Shown here in pieces: positions 9,538-19,704 of a stretch of 64,000 nt of DNA (its first letter is position 1; each line of letters starts with the position of its first letter). The translations under genes and the position numbers were made by a program. The DNA is taken from contig NZ_WQGO01000004.1 in assembly GCF_013034685.1 (NCBI RefSeq), forward strand, positions 451,324 to 515,323. The letters are read 5' to 3'. Under the pieces are notes generated by a model that was not told the origin of the DNA, did not search any database, and saw nothing but the letters and a program-made list of their open reading frames with translations. Origin of the DNA: Ruegeria lacuscaerulensis. Its GTDB lineage: Bacteria; Pseudomonadota; Alphaproteobacteria; Rhodobacterales; Rhodobacteraceae.

Positions 9538-10377
9538 TGTCCGTCCCACAGGAGTACAAGGCATCTCATGTCGAGAATAATACACATTGAGGCTCAAAAA
9601 GTCAGATTATTAACGACAAGAGTTTCTGGGCGAGGGAAGAAAACCGCATCTTGGCACCGTAAGTAGCTGACTCAGTTTAGACTAGGGCATAGATTATTGG
9701 GCTGGGCTTAAGTTCGATTGTCCAGCATGGAATACATCTATTGGATGTCGCGGTATCAAACTAACACTGAACTGACTTTTTTCATGACAAAAAGTTAAAA
9801 CATTCCGCTTTGGGCTCAGTGCAGCCAACAGTCACCGTATGGCACTCTATGCGTTTTGTGTGACCTACCGAATTGGGTTCAGCTGATACCATCGCTGCCG
9901 CGTTTCTGAAGGTTAGGCCCGAGTAAATAGGGCTCAAAGCGGTTATTCGCTTCACTCGGCATGAGCGGTTGCTTTGCGGACAAAGCTGCCATTAGCAAAT
10001 AATCAGCAATGGCAGCGGTTCACGAAAGGGGGACATTTCAGCTCCACACGTAGGTCCGGACGACGGCCTGGACTTTAATCAATCACAGTTTGCCCTCCGC
10101 ACGTTTACCTTTTAACGCAGTTACACTAACTCGAAACACGGCCTTCTGTGCTACCGATATGACAAACGGCAGCGTCGAGGCGACATCGTACTGATAAATT
10201 GTCTTGTCAGTTTGCCAAAGTCTACTCGGGTTTCTCTCCGCCACCACTAAACAAATTCGTATTTTTGACTTTGTTTGGTAAGCGCGTACAATTGCAACAG
10301 GTTTAGGCGCAAAATCCGCAAGTTAGGCCACCTTCACAGCGACGAAGTGAGGAACGCGGGCTGCACGGGAGGGGGAT
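9538..10377. other. 840-base region without a recognisable gene
   Basis: Short open frames only, none with a family resemblance or good ribosome-binding site. It is visibly more AT-rich than its neighbours. It contains a 9-bp perfect hairpin (GCTGCCATT at 9985-9993 with AATGGCAGC at 10008-10016, 14-base loop) and, at its right end, the promoter of the efflux genes. A decayed gene or small RNA is possible but unsupported. Confidence 0.5.
10265..10292 (+). promoter_or_regulatory. sigma-70-like promoter for the RND efflux operon
   Basis: TTGACT at 10265-10270 and TACAAT at 10287-10292 with a 16-base spacer, 86 bases before the efflux start codon. The match to the -35/-10 consensus is good and the position suits the operon. 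Activity is inferred. Confidence 0.6.
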
Positions 10378-11475
10378 ATGAAGAGAACTTTTGGTTGGCT
10401 ATTTGCTTTCGTGTTGCTTACCGGCTGCTGGGAGAAGGAAGAAGATGCGACCCAAACACTTATTCGACCTGTCAGAGCCACCGAGATTTCCGACCTCTCC
10501 AGTTTGCATGACCGATATTTTGTCGGAACAGCCAGGGCCGCGCGCGAAGTCTCTTTGGCCTTTCGCGTACCGGGCAATGTTGTTGGCGTCGATGTTCAGG
10601 TTGGCGACCTTGTAACTAAGGGTGACATTATGGCAGCCTTGGATCCAGCCCCGTACCAGGCTGAAGTAGACCGGCTTAACGCCGAACTCGAAAGCGCACA
10701 GGCAACGTTTGAGAACGCCAAGTTGCAAACAGATCGGCAACGATCGCTGGTCGAAAAGGACGTCGCTGCTCAGGCTACACTCGACCGATTTATCGCTGGC
10801 GAGACATCCGCTAAGGCGGCCATCAATTCTGTTCAAGGCGCTCTGGACAGAGCCACTCTGGATTTAACCTATACGAGTTTGGCGGCACCGTTCGATGGTC
10901 GTGTTGTCGGCAAATACATTGAAGATTTCGAAGAAGTCGCCGCTCAGACTCCGGTGCTGCGCATTTTGGATGCCGAACGCATCGAAGTGGTGATCGATAT
11001 CCCCGAACGATACATCGCCCTGATCCCTCACATTGAAGACATCACCGTTACTTTTGATGCTCTGGGGGATGTGGTTCTACCGGCGGAAATCAGCGAGATT
11101 GGATCCGAGGCTTCGGCGACGACCCGAACCTTCCCTGTCACGTTGATTATGGATCAACCGGAAGACGCACTTGTTCTTCCGGGTATGGCAGGGCGCGTCC
11201 GTGGCCAGCCAAAGGAAGGGCACGAACCATTCGATGCGATCATGGTTCCTGCCAGCGCGGTTTTCGTGCCTGAAGGGGAAACAGATCCGCATGTCTGGGT
11301 ATTCGATGCCAGCTCAGAAACCGTAACGGCAAGGAAGGTTTCGCTTGGCACGCCCCGGTCGCAAGGGGTGGCCGTTAGTGAAGGTCTGGAATTTGGTGAT
11401 GTGGTCGTCACTGCCGGAGCGAATTCTTTGCGAGAAGGCCAAAAGGTTTCACGACTTTCCGAGGATACAGAGTAA
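10378..11475 (+). CDS. RND efflux periplasmic adaptor lipoprotein (membrane fusion protein)
   Basis: 365 residues. The N-terminus is a lipoprotein signal with the lipobox LTGC (Cys near residue 17), so the mature protein is predicted to be anchored in the inner membrane facing the periplasm. After it come a biotinyl-lipoyl-like half motif (VPGNVVGVDVQVGDLVTKGD), a coiled-coil hairpin rich in Glu and Lys (residues about 95-150), the second lipoyl half (YTSLAAPFDGRVVGKYIEDF) and beta-barrel/membrane-proximal domains. It links the RND pump to an outer-membrane channel, which is not encoded here. It is translationally coupled to the pump gene by a TAATG junction. A GGAGGGG ribosome-binding site precedes the ATG. 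Confidence 0.92.
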   Translation: MKRTFGWLFAFVLLTGCWEKEEDATQTLIRPVRATEISDLSSLHDRYFVGTARAAREVSLAFRVPGNVVGVDVQVGDLVTKGDIMAALDPAPYQAEVDRLNAELESAQATFENAKLQTDRQRSLVEKDVAAQATLDRFIAGETSAKAAINSVQGALDRATLDLTYTSLAAPFDGRVVGKYIEDFEEVAAQTPVLRILDAERIEVVIDIPERYIALIPHIEDITVTFDALGDVVLPAEISEIGSEASATTRTFPVTLIMDQPEDALVLPGMAGRVRGQPKEGHEPFDAIMVPASAVFVPEGETDPHVWVFDASSETVTARKVSLGTPRSQGVAVSEGLEFGDVVVTAGANSLREGQKVSRLSEDTE

Positions 11476-14400
11476 TGGGTCTCGCGGCGTTCTCCATCCG
11501 CAACGCCAAATTCGTTTGGTTCACGGTAGTCATGCTTACGTTGGGCGGCATTTCGGCTTTCTTTAGTCTGGGGCAGCTAGAAGACCCCGAGTTCACTATC
11601 AAAACTGCGGTTGTGACCACCCTCTATCCCGGCGCCAGCCCTGAAGAAGTTGAGCAAGAGATCACAGAACGGATCGAGCTGAAACTCCAGGAAATTAAGG
11701 AGATTGATTACATCTCGAGCGAAAGCAGGGCGGGTGTGTCGACGATTAAAGTCGAAATTCGCCCGAACTATTGGTCGGACCAGCTACCGCAAATCTGGGA
11801 CACACTACGTCGGAAAGTCAGAGACGTGGAAACAGACCTGCCCCCTGGCGCGGGTCGTCCTGCCATCAACGATGATTTCGGTGATGTCTTCGGTCTACTG
11901 CTGGCTATGACGTCCGATGGGTTCTCCGCTCAGGAGCTTGATGGGTATGCCGAAGACTTCAAGCGAGAGCTCTCGCTGATCGACGGTGTCGGCCGCGTCG
12001 ATCTTTGGGGAGAACGCGACAGGGTCATTTATCTGGAAACACGGGAAGAAGCCTTGGCCGCATTGGGAGTTTCGGCTCAGACAATTCTCAACACGTTACA
12101 GACCCAGAATGCGATCGTGGATGCAGGGCGGGTAAACGTCGGTGACTACCGCATGCGCATTGCGCCCAGCGGAACCTTCACAAGCCCAACTGACATCGCA
12201 GATTTAGTCGTCCGACCAAGTGGTCTGGATCAGGCTCAAAGCGGTCAACGTCGTGGGCCAGAGTTGCTAAGGCTGGGCGACATCGTTGAGGTTAAAGAAG
12301 GCTACATTGACCCACCGATAACTATGATGCGTTATAACGCGCTTCCATCTATTGGTTTGGCCATATCCTTCCAGTCTGGGGTCAACGTTGTCAGTGTTGG
12401 TGAGGCGGTAGATGCGAGAGTATCAGAACTGATCGCAAGCCTGCCGATGGGCATCGAGGTTGAACGGGTTCATTGGCAATCCGATGACGTAAACCTTGCG
12501 GTCAGCAGTTTTCTGGTGAGCCTTGCCCAAGCCGTCGCAATCGTCCTGGTCGTTTTAACTTTGGCGATGGGTGTTCGGATGGGGATCATCATCGGCAGCG
12601 GGCTGATTCTAACAATCCTAACCACCTTCATACCCTTGGCAGCACTTGGCATAGATCTTCAGCGCATGTCCTTGGGTGCATTGATCATTGCGCTCGGCAT
12701 GATGGTAGATAACTCGATCGTGGTAGCGGACGGCGCCATGGTCCGGATGTCGCAAGGAATGGACCGTGCAAAGGCCGCGATTGAGGCCGCAACGCGTCCC
12801 GCTATGTCGTTGCTTGGGGCCACGTTTGTCGCGGTCATGGCTTTCTACCCGATCTTTGCATCTGTCGAGAGCGCAGGGGAGTACTGCCGAACACTCTTCT
12901 CAGTTGTTGGGATCGCGTTGCTGGTCAGTTGGTTGCTGTCGATGACGGTAACACCACTGCAATGCGTTGCCATGCTACCGGAGCCAAAGGGTGGAGCAAG
13001 CGAGACCTTTGACACCGGTTTCTATGCGATTTACCGCCGCTTTCTGGCTGCGGCGATCCGCGTGCGTTATCTGACGATCGGGGTGGCTTTGGGTGCTTTG
13101 GTCATTGCCGGGGTTGGCTTTGGGTCTATCACACAGCTGTTCTTCCCGACCTCGTCGATGACCAAATACATGATCGACTATTACGCGCCTGAAGGAACTC
13201 GGATTGAAGCCGTGTCAGAAGCGATCTCGCGGATCGAAGAAAAGGTTGAAATGGACGATCGTGTCACTGGCATCGCCAGCTTTATCGGAGCTGGCCCGCC
13301 GCGTTTCTACCTGCCGGTCGACCCCGAGGGAACCAACCCATCCTACGCGCAAGTCATTGTGAACGTCGAGGATTACCGCGACATTCCAGAGATGACCAAA
13401 GAGATATCGCTTTGGATATCAGCCAATATCCCCGAGGCGACCTCTTTCACACGCCAATTTGGTGTAGGACCTAGCAATACATGGGCGTTCGAGAACCGCA
13501 TCGTCGGCCCGGCGGATGCTGATCCTGAGACATTGCGCAAAATTGGTGACAGAGCGGTTGCGATATTAGATCAGCATCAATGGACGAAAGTGGCGCGCAC
13601 CGATTGGCGCAACCGTGTCCTGAAAACAGTCCCAGCCTATGACCAGGACCGAGCGCGATGGACCGGCATCACCTATGAAGATCTTGGTAACACGACAAAA
13701 CGTGCATTTGACGGGCGTTCGGTCGGCCTTTACCGCGAAGGTGACGAGTTGCTGCCAATCATCGTTCGGCCCGGCGCAGAAGACGTGGCTGCCGTCGACA
13801 ACTTTGAACTGTTGCAACTTCAGTCACCGTTTTCTGTTGAGCCTGTGCCATTGGCGCAGGTCGTACGCGGCGTGAATATCCAGCCCGAAGATCCAACGAT
13901 CAATCGTCGCGACCGGCGCCGTGTTCTGACTGTGCAAGCCAATTCAATCGATAGCGTAACTCTGCCAAGCTATCGCGCCGCAGTTCTTGCCGATTTTGAA
14001 GCTTTGGAGGCTGACTTGCCGCCGGGCTACAGCATGGAATGGGGTGGAGAGTACGAGGACACAGTTTCTGCGCAAGCGTCTTTGATTCCGGGTATGATCC
14101 CCGCGTTTTCGATCATGGCATTGATTGTAGTTGGGCTGTTTAACTCATACCGCAGACCGCTTGTCATTTTCCTGACTGTACCTTTTGTGCTGATAGGTAT
14201 TGTTCCGAGCCTGCTCCTCACAAACACACCGTTTGGGTTCGTTGCCTTGCTCGGGGGCATGAGCCTGGCGGGCATGATGATCAAAAACGCAATCGTTCTG
14301 ATCGATCAGATCAACGATAACTTGGCCGAAGGTCAGCCGGGCTACGACGCCGTTTTGAATGCCGGAGCCTCAAGACTGCGCCCTGTCGTACTGGCCGCCG

Positions 14401-14567
14401 CCACTACAGTTTTGGGTGTGATACCGCTACTGCCAGACGTGTTTTGGGTGGGTCTTGCTGTAACGATCATGGGCGGTTTGACGGTGGGTACGATGCTCAC
14501 AATGATCCTGGTACCGGTCTTGTTCGCCACGCTGAGCGGCATTCGACAGTCACCGAAAGCCGTTTGA
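11475..14567 (+). CDS. RND-family efflux transporter, inner-membrane permease
   Basis: 1030 residues, the usual length of an AcrB-type pump. There is an N-terminal membrane helix, two large periplasmic loops and helices near residues 350-540 and 870-1020. The N-terminal half has PGASPEEVEQEIT, and membrane helix 4 has GMMVDNSIVVADG, where the second of the paired proton-relay Asp residues of AcrB is Asn. This Asp-Asn form is known in several RND subfamilies. It exports hydrophobic or amphiphilic compounds using the proton gradient; the substrate cannot be told from sequence. The start codon shares one base with the adaptor stop. A small membrane protein follows 78 bases later. Confidence 0.93.
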   Translation: MGLAAFSIRNAKFVWFTVVMLTLGGISAFFSLGQLEDPEFTIKTAVVTTLYPGASPEEVEQEITERIELKLQEIKEIDYISSESRAGVSTIKVEIRPNYWSDQLPQIWDTLRRKVRDVETDLPPGAGRPAINDDFGDVFGLLLAMTSDGFSAQELDGYAEDFKRELSLIDGVGRVDLWGERDRVIYLETREEALAALGVSAQTILNTLQTQNAIVDAGRVNVGDYRMRIAPSGTFTSPTDIADLVVRPSGLDQAQSGQRRGPELLRLGDIVEVKEGYIDPPITMMRYNALPSIGLAISFQSGVNVVSVGEAVDARVSELIASLPMGIEVERVHWQSDDVNLAVSSFLVSLAQAVAIVLVVLTLAMGVRMGIIIGSGLILTILTTFIPLAALGIDLQRMSLGALIIALGMMVDNSIVVADGAMVRMSQGMDRAKAAIEAATRPAMSLLGATFVAVMAFYPIFASVESAGEYCRTLFSVVGIALLVSWLLSMTVTPLQCVAMLPEPKGGASETFDTGFYAIYRRFLAAAIRVRYLTIGVALGALVIAGVGFGSITQLFFPTSSMTKYMIDYYAPEGTRIEAVSEAISRIEEKVEMDDRVTGIASFIGAGPPRFYLPVDPEGTNPSYAQVIVNVEDYRDIPEMTKEISLWISANIPEATSFTRQFGVGPSNTWAFENRIVGPADADPETLRKIGDRAVAILDQHQWTKVARTDWRNRVLKTVPAYDQDRARWTGITYEDLGNTTKRAFDGRSVGLYREGDELLPIIVRPGAEDVAAVDNFELLQLQSPFSVEPVPLAQVVRGVNIQPEDPTINRRDRRRVLTVQANSIDSVTLPSYRAAVLADFEALEADLPPGYSMEWGGEYEDTVSAQASLIPGMIPAFSIMALIVVGLFNSYRRPLVIFLTVPFVLIGIVPSLLLTNTPFGFVALLGGMSLAGMMIKNAIVLIDQINDNLAEGQPGYDAVLNAGASRLRPVVLAAATTVLGVIPLLPDVFWVGLAVTIMGGLTVGTMLTMILVPVLFATLSGIRQSPKAV

Positions 14568-14645
14568 CGTCATCTATAGCGGTCTTTGGATCGTTTTTTT
14601 CGAGCATGTACTTGTTGAGTGTAAACAACTCATTTGGGGGTAAAG

Positions 14646-14816
14646 ATGGACAATACAGTACTCTACTTTCTGGTCGGCATCTTCGTGGTTGGCCTAGTCT
14701 CACTGGGATATTTTGCCAAAGGTAGCGGAGCACTGCTTGTGATCGTGATATTGGTTGGTGTGTTGTTAGCGATGATCGCATTTTTTGGGGGTTACTTTGG
14801 CGAGACACCGAAGTGA
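14646..14816 (+). CDS. small membrane protein of unknown function
   Basis: 56 residues forming two membrane-spanning segments (about residues 4-22 and 27-48) with a short polar C-terminus (FGETPK). The ATG at 14646 follows a GGGGGTAAAG ribosome-binding site at good spacing; an in-frame TTG four codons upstream is less likely. It lies 78 bases after the RND pump on the same strand and may be co-transcribed. I do not recognise the family. A small pump accessory of the AcrZ kind is a guess from position only. Confidence 0.6.
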   Translation: MDNTVLYFLVGIFVVGLVSLGYFAKGSGALLVIVILVGVLLAMIAFFGGYFGETPK

Positions 14817-14957
14817 GCTTGTAGTGGCATCATTGAAGACGCCTCGCGAGTTACAGGAAACGCCAGTTGATCCGAGAAGGAGGCTCATTGGATTTGACGC
14901 TTGGTGACTACTTTGTTCAGTGCCATCTATAGGCACCATTTTCTGCGAAAACAGAGA

Positions 14958-16886
14958 TCAGGCGCGCTTTTCGCCGATTGTGGCCACGCCCAGAACCGAC
15001 AGTACTTTGGCCTCGATCTGCTCGGCATTCATACCAGCTACCGCGTACATATCCGCCGGGCTGGCCTGATCGATGAAGATGTCAGGCAGCACCATCGAAC
15101 GGTATTTCAGACCCGCATCAAACACGCCTTCATCCGCCAACAATTGCGCCACGTGGCTGCCAAAGCCGCCAATCGCCCCTTCTTCAATGGTGATCAGCGC
15201 CTCGTGATTGGCGGCCAGATCCAGAATCAGGTCGCGGTCCAGCGGTTTGGCAAAACGCGCATCGGCGATCGTCGGCGTGATGCCCTTGGCGGTAAGCGCC
15301 TCGGCGGCTTTTTGAACTTCGGCCAGACGTGTGCCGAAGGACAGCAGCGCAACCCGTGCGCCGGTTTGGATGATGCGGCCTTTGCCGATTTCCAGAACCT
15401 CACCGCGTTCGGGCAGGTCTACACCTACACCCTCGCCTCGCGGATACCGGAAGGCGATGGGGCCTTCGTCATGTGCGGCGGCGGTGGCGACCATGTGCAT
15501 CAGCTCGGCCTCATCCGAGGCGGCCATCACCACCATGCCCGGCAGGTTGGCCAAATAAGCGATGTCGAACGATCCCGCATGCGTCGCGCCATCGGCCCCC
15601 ACAAGCCCCGCGCGGTCGATGGCGAACCGGACCGGCAGGCGTTGAATGGCAACATCATGCACAACCTGATCATAACCGCGCTGCAGGAAAGTCGAATACA
15701 TCGCGCAAAACGGCTTCATCCCACCCGCAGCCAGCGCGGCGGCAAAGGTCACGCCGTGCTGTTCAGCAATCGCCACGTCGAAACAACGTGAGGGGTAGCG
15801 TTCTGCAAACAGGTTCAGCCCGGTGCCGTCTGGCATCGCCGCAGTCACAGCCACGATCTTGTCGTCGCGCCCGGCCTCTTCCACCAACGTGTTGCCAAAG
15901 ACCGAGGTATAGGACGGCGCGTTTGATGGCGCTTTGTGCTGTTTGCCCGTCACTACGTCGAATTTCGCGGTTGCATGCCCCTTGTCGCGAGCTTGCTCGG
16001 CGGGGGCATAGCCCTTGCCCTTTTTGGTCAGCACGTGGATCAGGATCGGCCCGGTCGCCCGTGCCTTGACGGTACGCAACACCGGCAGCAACTGGTCGAT
16101 GTCATGCCCGTCGATGGGACCGATGTACGAGAATCCCAGCTCCTCGAAAAACGTGCCGCCCATGGCCATGCCCTTAAGCATCTCTTTGGCGCGTTTCGCC
16201 CCCTCGCGGAAGGGTTCCGGCAGCAGGGACACCGCGCCTTTGGCGGCGGCTTTCAGATCGTGGAACGGGGCCTCGGTATATATCCGCGAAAGGTAACTGG
16301 AGAGCGCACCAACCGGGGGCGCAATGCTCATCTCGTTGTCGTTCAGGATTACGATCAGGCGTTTTTTCAGGTGGCCAGCATTGTTCATCGCCTCGAACGC
16401 CATGCCTGCGGACATCGAGCCATCGCCGATCACAGCAATCGCATCGCCTAACCCTTCGGGCGTGACACCGCCCAGATCGCGCGCGACGGAAAACCCAAGC
16501 GCAGCACTGATCGAGGTGCTGGAATGGGCAGCCCCGAACGGGTCATAGGTGCTTTCGCTGCGTTTGGTAAAGCCGCTGAGGCCGTCTTTCATGCGCAGAG
16601 TGCGGATCCGGTCGCGCCGTTCGGTCAGAATTTTATGAGGATAGCACTGATGCCCCACATCCCAGATGATCTTGTCGCGCGGGGTGTCAAAGACGGCGTG
16701 TAGCGCGGTGGTCAGCTCGACGACACCCAAACCAGCGCCCAAATGCCCGCCGGTGACGGAAACGGCCGAGACGGTCTCAGCCCGCAATTCATCGGCGATC
16801 TGCCGCAACTGCGAATCCGAAAACTGCTTGAGGTCCGCAGGGCGGCTCACAAGGTCCAGCAGGGGCGTATTCGGGCGGTCAGACAT
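14958..16886 (-). CDS. dxs: 1-deoxy-D-xylulose-5-phosphate synthase
   Basis: 642 residues, full length. This thiamine-diphosphate enzyme makes DXP from pyruvate and glyceraldehyde 3-phosphate, the first step of the non-mevalonate isoprenoid pathway, in the cytoplasm. Visible marks are [14 protein letters not shown], the thiamine-diphosphate motif [18 protein letters not shown] near residue 155, and [18 protein letters not shown] in the pyrimidine-binding domain. The start at 16886 ([10 protein letters not shown]) is preferred; an upstream in-frame Met would add 11 residues overlapping ispA. It follows ispA on the same strand with 16 bases between them, the common alphaproteobacterial xseB-ispA-dxs order. 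Confidence 0.97.
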   Translation of the reverse strand: MSDRPNTPLLDLVSRPADLKQFSDSQLRQIADELRAETVSAVSVTGGHLGAGLGVVELTTALHAVFDTPRDKIIWDVGHQCYPHKILTERRDRIRTLRMKDGLSGFTKRSESTYDPFGAAHSSTSISAALGFSVARDLGGVTPEGLGDAIAVIGDGSMSAGMAFEAMNNAGHLKKRLIVILNDNEMSIAPPVGALSSYLSRIYTEAPFHDLKAAAKGAVSLLPEPFREGAKRAKEMLKGMAMGGTFFEELGFSYIGPIDGHDIDQLLPVLRTVKARATGPILIHVLTKKGKGYAPAEQARDKGHATAKFDVVTGKQHKAPSNAPSYTSVFGNTLVEEAGRDDKIVAVTAAMPDGTGLNLFAERYPSRCFDVAIAEQHGVTFAAALAAGGMKPFCAMYSTFLQRGYDQVVHDVAIQRLPVRFAIDRAGLVGADGATHAGSFDIAYLANLPGMVVMAASDEAELMHMVATAAAHDEGPIAFRYPRGEGVGVDLPERGEVLEIGKGRIIQTGARVALLSFGTRLAEVQKAAEALTAKGITPTIADARFAKPLDRDLILDLAANHEALITIEEGAIGGFGSHVAQLLADEGVFDAGLKYRSMVLPDIFIDQASPADMYAVAGMNAEQIEAKVLSVLGVATIGEKRA

Positions 16887-16902
16887 ATGGCGCGTTCCTG
16901 GC

Positions 16903-17769
16903 TTAGCTGTCCCGGGCAATAACGAAGCGGGCGGCGTCCTTCAAGGTTTCAGCAGCAGGCCCATAGCCATCCAGCGCAGCACAGGCCTGATCCACCAGCT
17001 CCGCCGCGCGGGCCTTGGCGGCGTCCAGCCCCAGCAGCGAGACAAAGGTGGCCTTGCCCGCCTTTGCATCCTTTTGCAGACGTTTTCCGGCTTTTTCGGC
17101 ATCACCCTCAACATCCAAGATGTCATCCGCGATCTGAAAGGCAAGGCCCAGAGCACGGGCATAGTGGCGCAGCGGGTCCGGGTCTGCCTGAGCCAGCCAT
17201 GCCCCCGCGCAGGCAGACCATTCGATCAGCGCCCCGGTCTTACCTGCCTGCAACCGCGTGATCTGTTCCAGCGTCAGCGGAGCCTCCGCCGTTTCCGCCG
17301 CGATATCCAGCGCCTGTCCCAGCACCATACCTTGCGCACCGCTGGCTTTTGCCAGTGTTAGAGTCAAATCTGAGCGAATTGCGGCCTCGCCAACCTGCGC
17401 GTTCCCGCAAAGCTCAAACGCGAGCGTCTGCAACGCGTCCCCGGCCAGAACGGCCGTACCCTCATCCCATTTTACATGAACCGTGGGCCGCCCCCGGCGC
17501 AGATCATCATCATCCATGCAAGGCAGATCATCATGGACCAGCGAATACGCGTGCAGCGCCTCTATAGCCGTCGCGGGCCAAATGGCTCGTTCAGTCTCAA
17601 CACCATGCAACCGCGCACTTTCCAATACCAAAAATCCGCGCAGCCTTTTGCCGCCCTTGGTGGCATAGGCCATCGCCTGGGTCACATCCAGATTGTCCAG
17701 CGCCCCCAGAACCCGATCAAAATGGGCTTGAATCCGCGCCGCATCCTGCGCCAGTCTGTCACTGAACAT
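16903..17769 (-). CDS. ispA: farnesyl diphosphate synthase (polyprenyl synthetase)
   Basis: 288 residues. The first aspartate-rich motif is [17 protein letters not shown] near residue 85 and the second is DDILD near 222. The residues before the first motif (HAYSLVHDD) fit a short-chain, farnesyl-type product. It condenses isopentenyl diphosphate with dimethylallyl and geranyl diphosphate to supply quinone, undecaprenyl and other isoprenoids. Its start directly abuts the stop of xseB. The gene sits between xseB and dxs, the standard cluster. Confidence 0.95.
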   Translation of the reverse strand: MFSDRLAQDAARIQAHFDRVLGALDNLDVTQAMAYATKGGKRLRGFLVLESARLHGVETERAIWPATAIEALHAYSLVHDDLPCMDDDDLRRGRPTVHVKWDEGTAVLAGDALQTLAFELCGNAQVGEAAIRSDLTLTLAKASGAQGMVLGQALDIAAETAEAPLTLEQITRLQAGKTGALIEWSACAGAWLAQADPDPLRHYARALGLAFQIADDILDVEGDAEKAGKRLQKDAKAGKATFVSLLGLDAAKARAAELVDQACAALDGYGPAAETLKDAARFVIARDS

Positions 17770-18012
17770 TTACTGACCTTCGACAGGCGTGGTCCCGGTC
17801 GGCTGACCATTGGCGTCCAGCGTGATCGCCGCCACTTTTTCCTCGGCCCGCTTCAACTCATCCTCGCAGCGTTTCTTCAGCTGCGCCCCGCGTTCGTACA
17901 GAGCAATGGACTGGTCCAATGCAACATCGCCACGCTCAAGCTGACCAACCACGGCCTCCAGCTCTTTCATAGCCTGTTCGAATGTCATCTGGTCGACGGG
18001 TGTCTCGGTCAT
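17770..18012 (-). CDS. xseB: exodeoxyribonuclease VII small subunit
   Basis: 80 residues, helical, with the family's TFEQAMKELEAVVGQLERG opening and YERGAQLKKRCEDEL block. It pairs with XseA (not in this window) to degrade single-stranded DNA. It overlaps the deacetylase-family gene upstream by four bases (ATGA) and abuts ispA downstream. Confidence 0.93.
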   Translation of the reverse strand: MTETPVDQMTFEQAMKELEAVVGQLERGDVALDQSIALYERGAQLKKRCEDELKRAEEKVAAITLDANGQPTGTTPVEGQ

Positions 18013-18935
18013 TGGGCTGCCTTCATCAATTCTTCCACATGAGCACGGGTGGCCTCGGCCAAGGCTTTCAGATCATACCCGCCCTCCAGAGTCGAGACGA
18101 TACGACCCTCACACACCTCTGCCGCGATCTGGCACAGCTCTGACGTGAGCCAGGCAAAATCCCCGGTGGACCAGTTCAATTCGGCCAGCGGATCATCCTG
18201 ATGCGCGTCAAACCCGGCCGAGATGACAATTAGCTCAGGTGCAAAGGCACGCAGACGCGGGAAGGCCAACCGTTCATAGGCCGCACGCATCTCGGCCCCA
18301 CCTGTACCAGGTGCCAGAGGGATATTCAGCACCGTGTCATAAGCACCGGTTTCATTGGGGCGCCCGGACCCCGGCCACAAGGGCATCTGCTGGCTTGTAA
18401 TGACCAACGCGCGCTTTTCGTCCCACAGCAGACCCTGCGTGCCATTGCCGTGATGCACGTCGAAATCCACAACGGCCACGCGGCTCAGCCCGTGATGATC
18501 CAGCGCATGTTTCGCCGCCAGAGCCGCGTTGCCGAATAAGCAAAACCCCATGGCAGTGTCAGTCTCAGCATGATGCCCCGGAGGCCGCACCGCGCAAAAC
18601 GCATTCGGCGCCTCACCACCCAGCACCAAATCCACCGCCCGAACAGCCGCCCCCGCCGCGCGATATCCCGCGCTCACCGACCCCGGCGACATGATTGTAT
18701 CGCCGTCGATCTGCCGAAACCCGTCCACAGGCGCGCTGCGCCGAATGTCTTCAATATAGCTGTCCGGGTGAATACGCCGCAGATCATCATCTGCTGCCAA
18801 AGGCGCAGTCTTGCGATCCAAATCCAGCGGCTCCAAGGCATGCAGAATATGTTCCAATCGCGCGACCCGCTCAGGGTGGCCGTCCGGCGTCACATGTCCA
18901 AGACAATCCGCATGAGTCAAAAGCGCAGTCTTCAT
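18009..18935 (-). CDS. histone-deacetylase-family protein (acetyl-amine hydrolase)
   Basis: 308 residues with the arginase-like deacetylase fold. Zinc-site segments are RPPGHHAE (paired His), VDFDVHHGNGTQ (Asp and His ligands) and SAGFDAHQDDPL. Bacterial members include acetylpolyamine amidohydrolases and AcuC; the true substrate is unknown. It is the first gene of the run leading into xseB-ispA-dxs, overlapping xseB by four bases, an arrangement seen in other Rhodobacteraceae. A hairpin-tail repeat element ends just before its start codon, so it may have its own promoter within that short gap or be read through from petR. Confidence 0.9.
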   Translation of the reverse strand: MKTALLTHADCLGHVTPDGHPERVARLEHILHALEPLDLDRKTAPLAADDDLRRIHPDSYIEDIRRSAPVDGFRQIDGDTIMSPGSVSAGYRAAGAAVRAVDLVLGGEAPNAFCAVRPPGHHAETDTAMGFCLFGNAALAAKHALDHHGLSRVAVVDFDVHHGNGTQGLLWDEKRALVITSQQMPLWPGSGRPNETGAYDTVLNIPLAPGTGGAEMRAAYERLAFPRLRAFAPELIVISAGFDAHQDDPLAELNWSTGDFAWLTSELCQIAAEVCEGRIVSTLEGGYDLKALAEATRAHVEELMKAAQ

Positions 18936-18946
18936 CAGGATCCCAT

Positions 18947-19000
18947 CTTCATCTGGCTAAAAATATCCTCGCCGAAGGCAAAAAATCGCCGCGCAGCGGC
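18947..19000 (-). repeat. two-hairpin repeat element, copy A; also petR terminator
   Basis: Read on the minus strand it has hairpin 1 (GCCGC-TGC-GCGGC) two bases after the petR stop, followed by a run of six T, then hairpin 2 (GCC-TTC-GGC), then the tail GAGGATATTTTTAGCCAGAT and GAAG. Hairpin 1 plus the T-run reads as a rho-independent terminator for petP-petR. The hairpin-hairpin-tail layout recurs at 28011 and 33141. Confidence 0.6.
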
Positions 19001-19002
19001 CC

Positions 19003-19704
19003 TTAGTCCGGGGCCAACATGTACCCTGCACCGCGCACAGTTTGCAAATACCGCGGCTGCTTGGGGTCCTGTTCGATCTTGCGCCGCAAACGGGTGATCT
19101 GCACGTCCACCGCGCGCTCCTGCGCCTGGCCTTTGTCGCGGCCCAAATCTTCAACCAGCTTCGACCGGCTGATCGGCTCACCCGGTTGGGCTGAGAAAAT
19201 CTTCATCAACTGACTTTCCGTAGCCGTCAGACGCACAGGTTCTTCGCCCTGCCACATCTCGCCCTTCTCAACATCATAGCGGATGGGTCCGAGGTTCAGG
19301 ATCTTGCTAACCGTCTCTTGCGCAGGTGTCTCGGGCATCCGACGCAGGATCGCGTTGATCCGTAGCAACAATTCCTTGGGTTCGAACGGCTTGGCCAAAT
19401 AGTCATCGGCCCCAGCCTCAAGCCCCGCGATCCGATGCTCGGTCTCGCCGCGCGCGGTAAGCAACAGGATCGGCGTCGAATGGGTTTCGCGCAGCGCCTT
19501 CGTTAGGCTAACACCATCTTCGCCCGGCATCATCACATCCAGCACGATCATGTCGAAATCCAACCCCGACAACACCCGCCGCGCGTGGGCTGCATCACGG
19601 GCCGACGTCACCAGAAACCCGTTCCGCATCAGAAACTTCTTGAGCAGATCCCGAATGCGTTCGTCATCGTCAACGATCAGCAGATGCGCGTCCATATCGC
19701 TCAT
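19003..19704 (-). CDS. petR: OmpR-family response regulator, PetR-like
   Basis: 233 residues: a receiver domain with acidic pocket DDDER near residue 12, phosphorylated Asp in VLDVMMPGEDG near 56 and LLTARGE, then a winged-helix DNA-binding domain (RSKLVEDLGR, RAVDVQITRLRRKIEQDP). In Rhodobacter capsulatus the petP-petR pair lies just upstream of petABC and PetR is needed for growth by respiration and photosynthesis. Here the same pair exists but petABC is about 10 kb away on the opposite strand. No histidine kinase is adjacent. It overlaps petP by four bases (ATGA). The name rests on family plus partner; it should be read as PetR-like. Confidence 0.85.
   Translation of the reverse strand: MSDMDAHLLIVDDDERIRDLLKKFLMRNGFLVTSARDAAHARRVLSGLDFDMIVLDVMMPGEDGVSLTKALRETHSTPILLLTARGETEHRIAGLEAGADDYLAKPFEPKELLLRINAILRRMPETPAQETVSKILNLGPIRYDVEKGEMWQGEEPVRLTATESQLMKIFSAQPGEPISRSKLVEDLGRDKGQAQERAVDVQITRLRRKIEQDPKQPRYLQTVRGAGYMLAPD

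Noticed and set aside
10275..10511. Small plus-strand open frame overlapping the efflux adaptor start
   Set aside because: It begins within the promoter and overlaps the adaptor lipoprotein signal in another frame.
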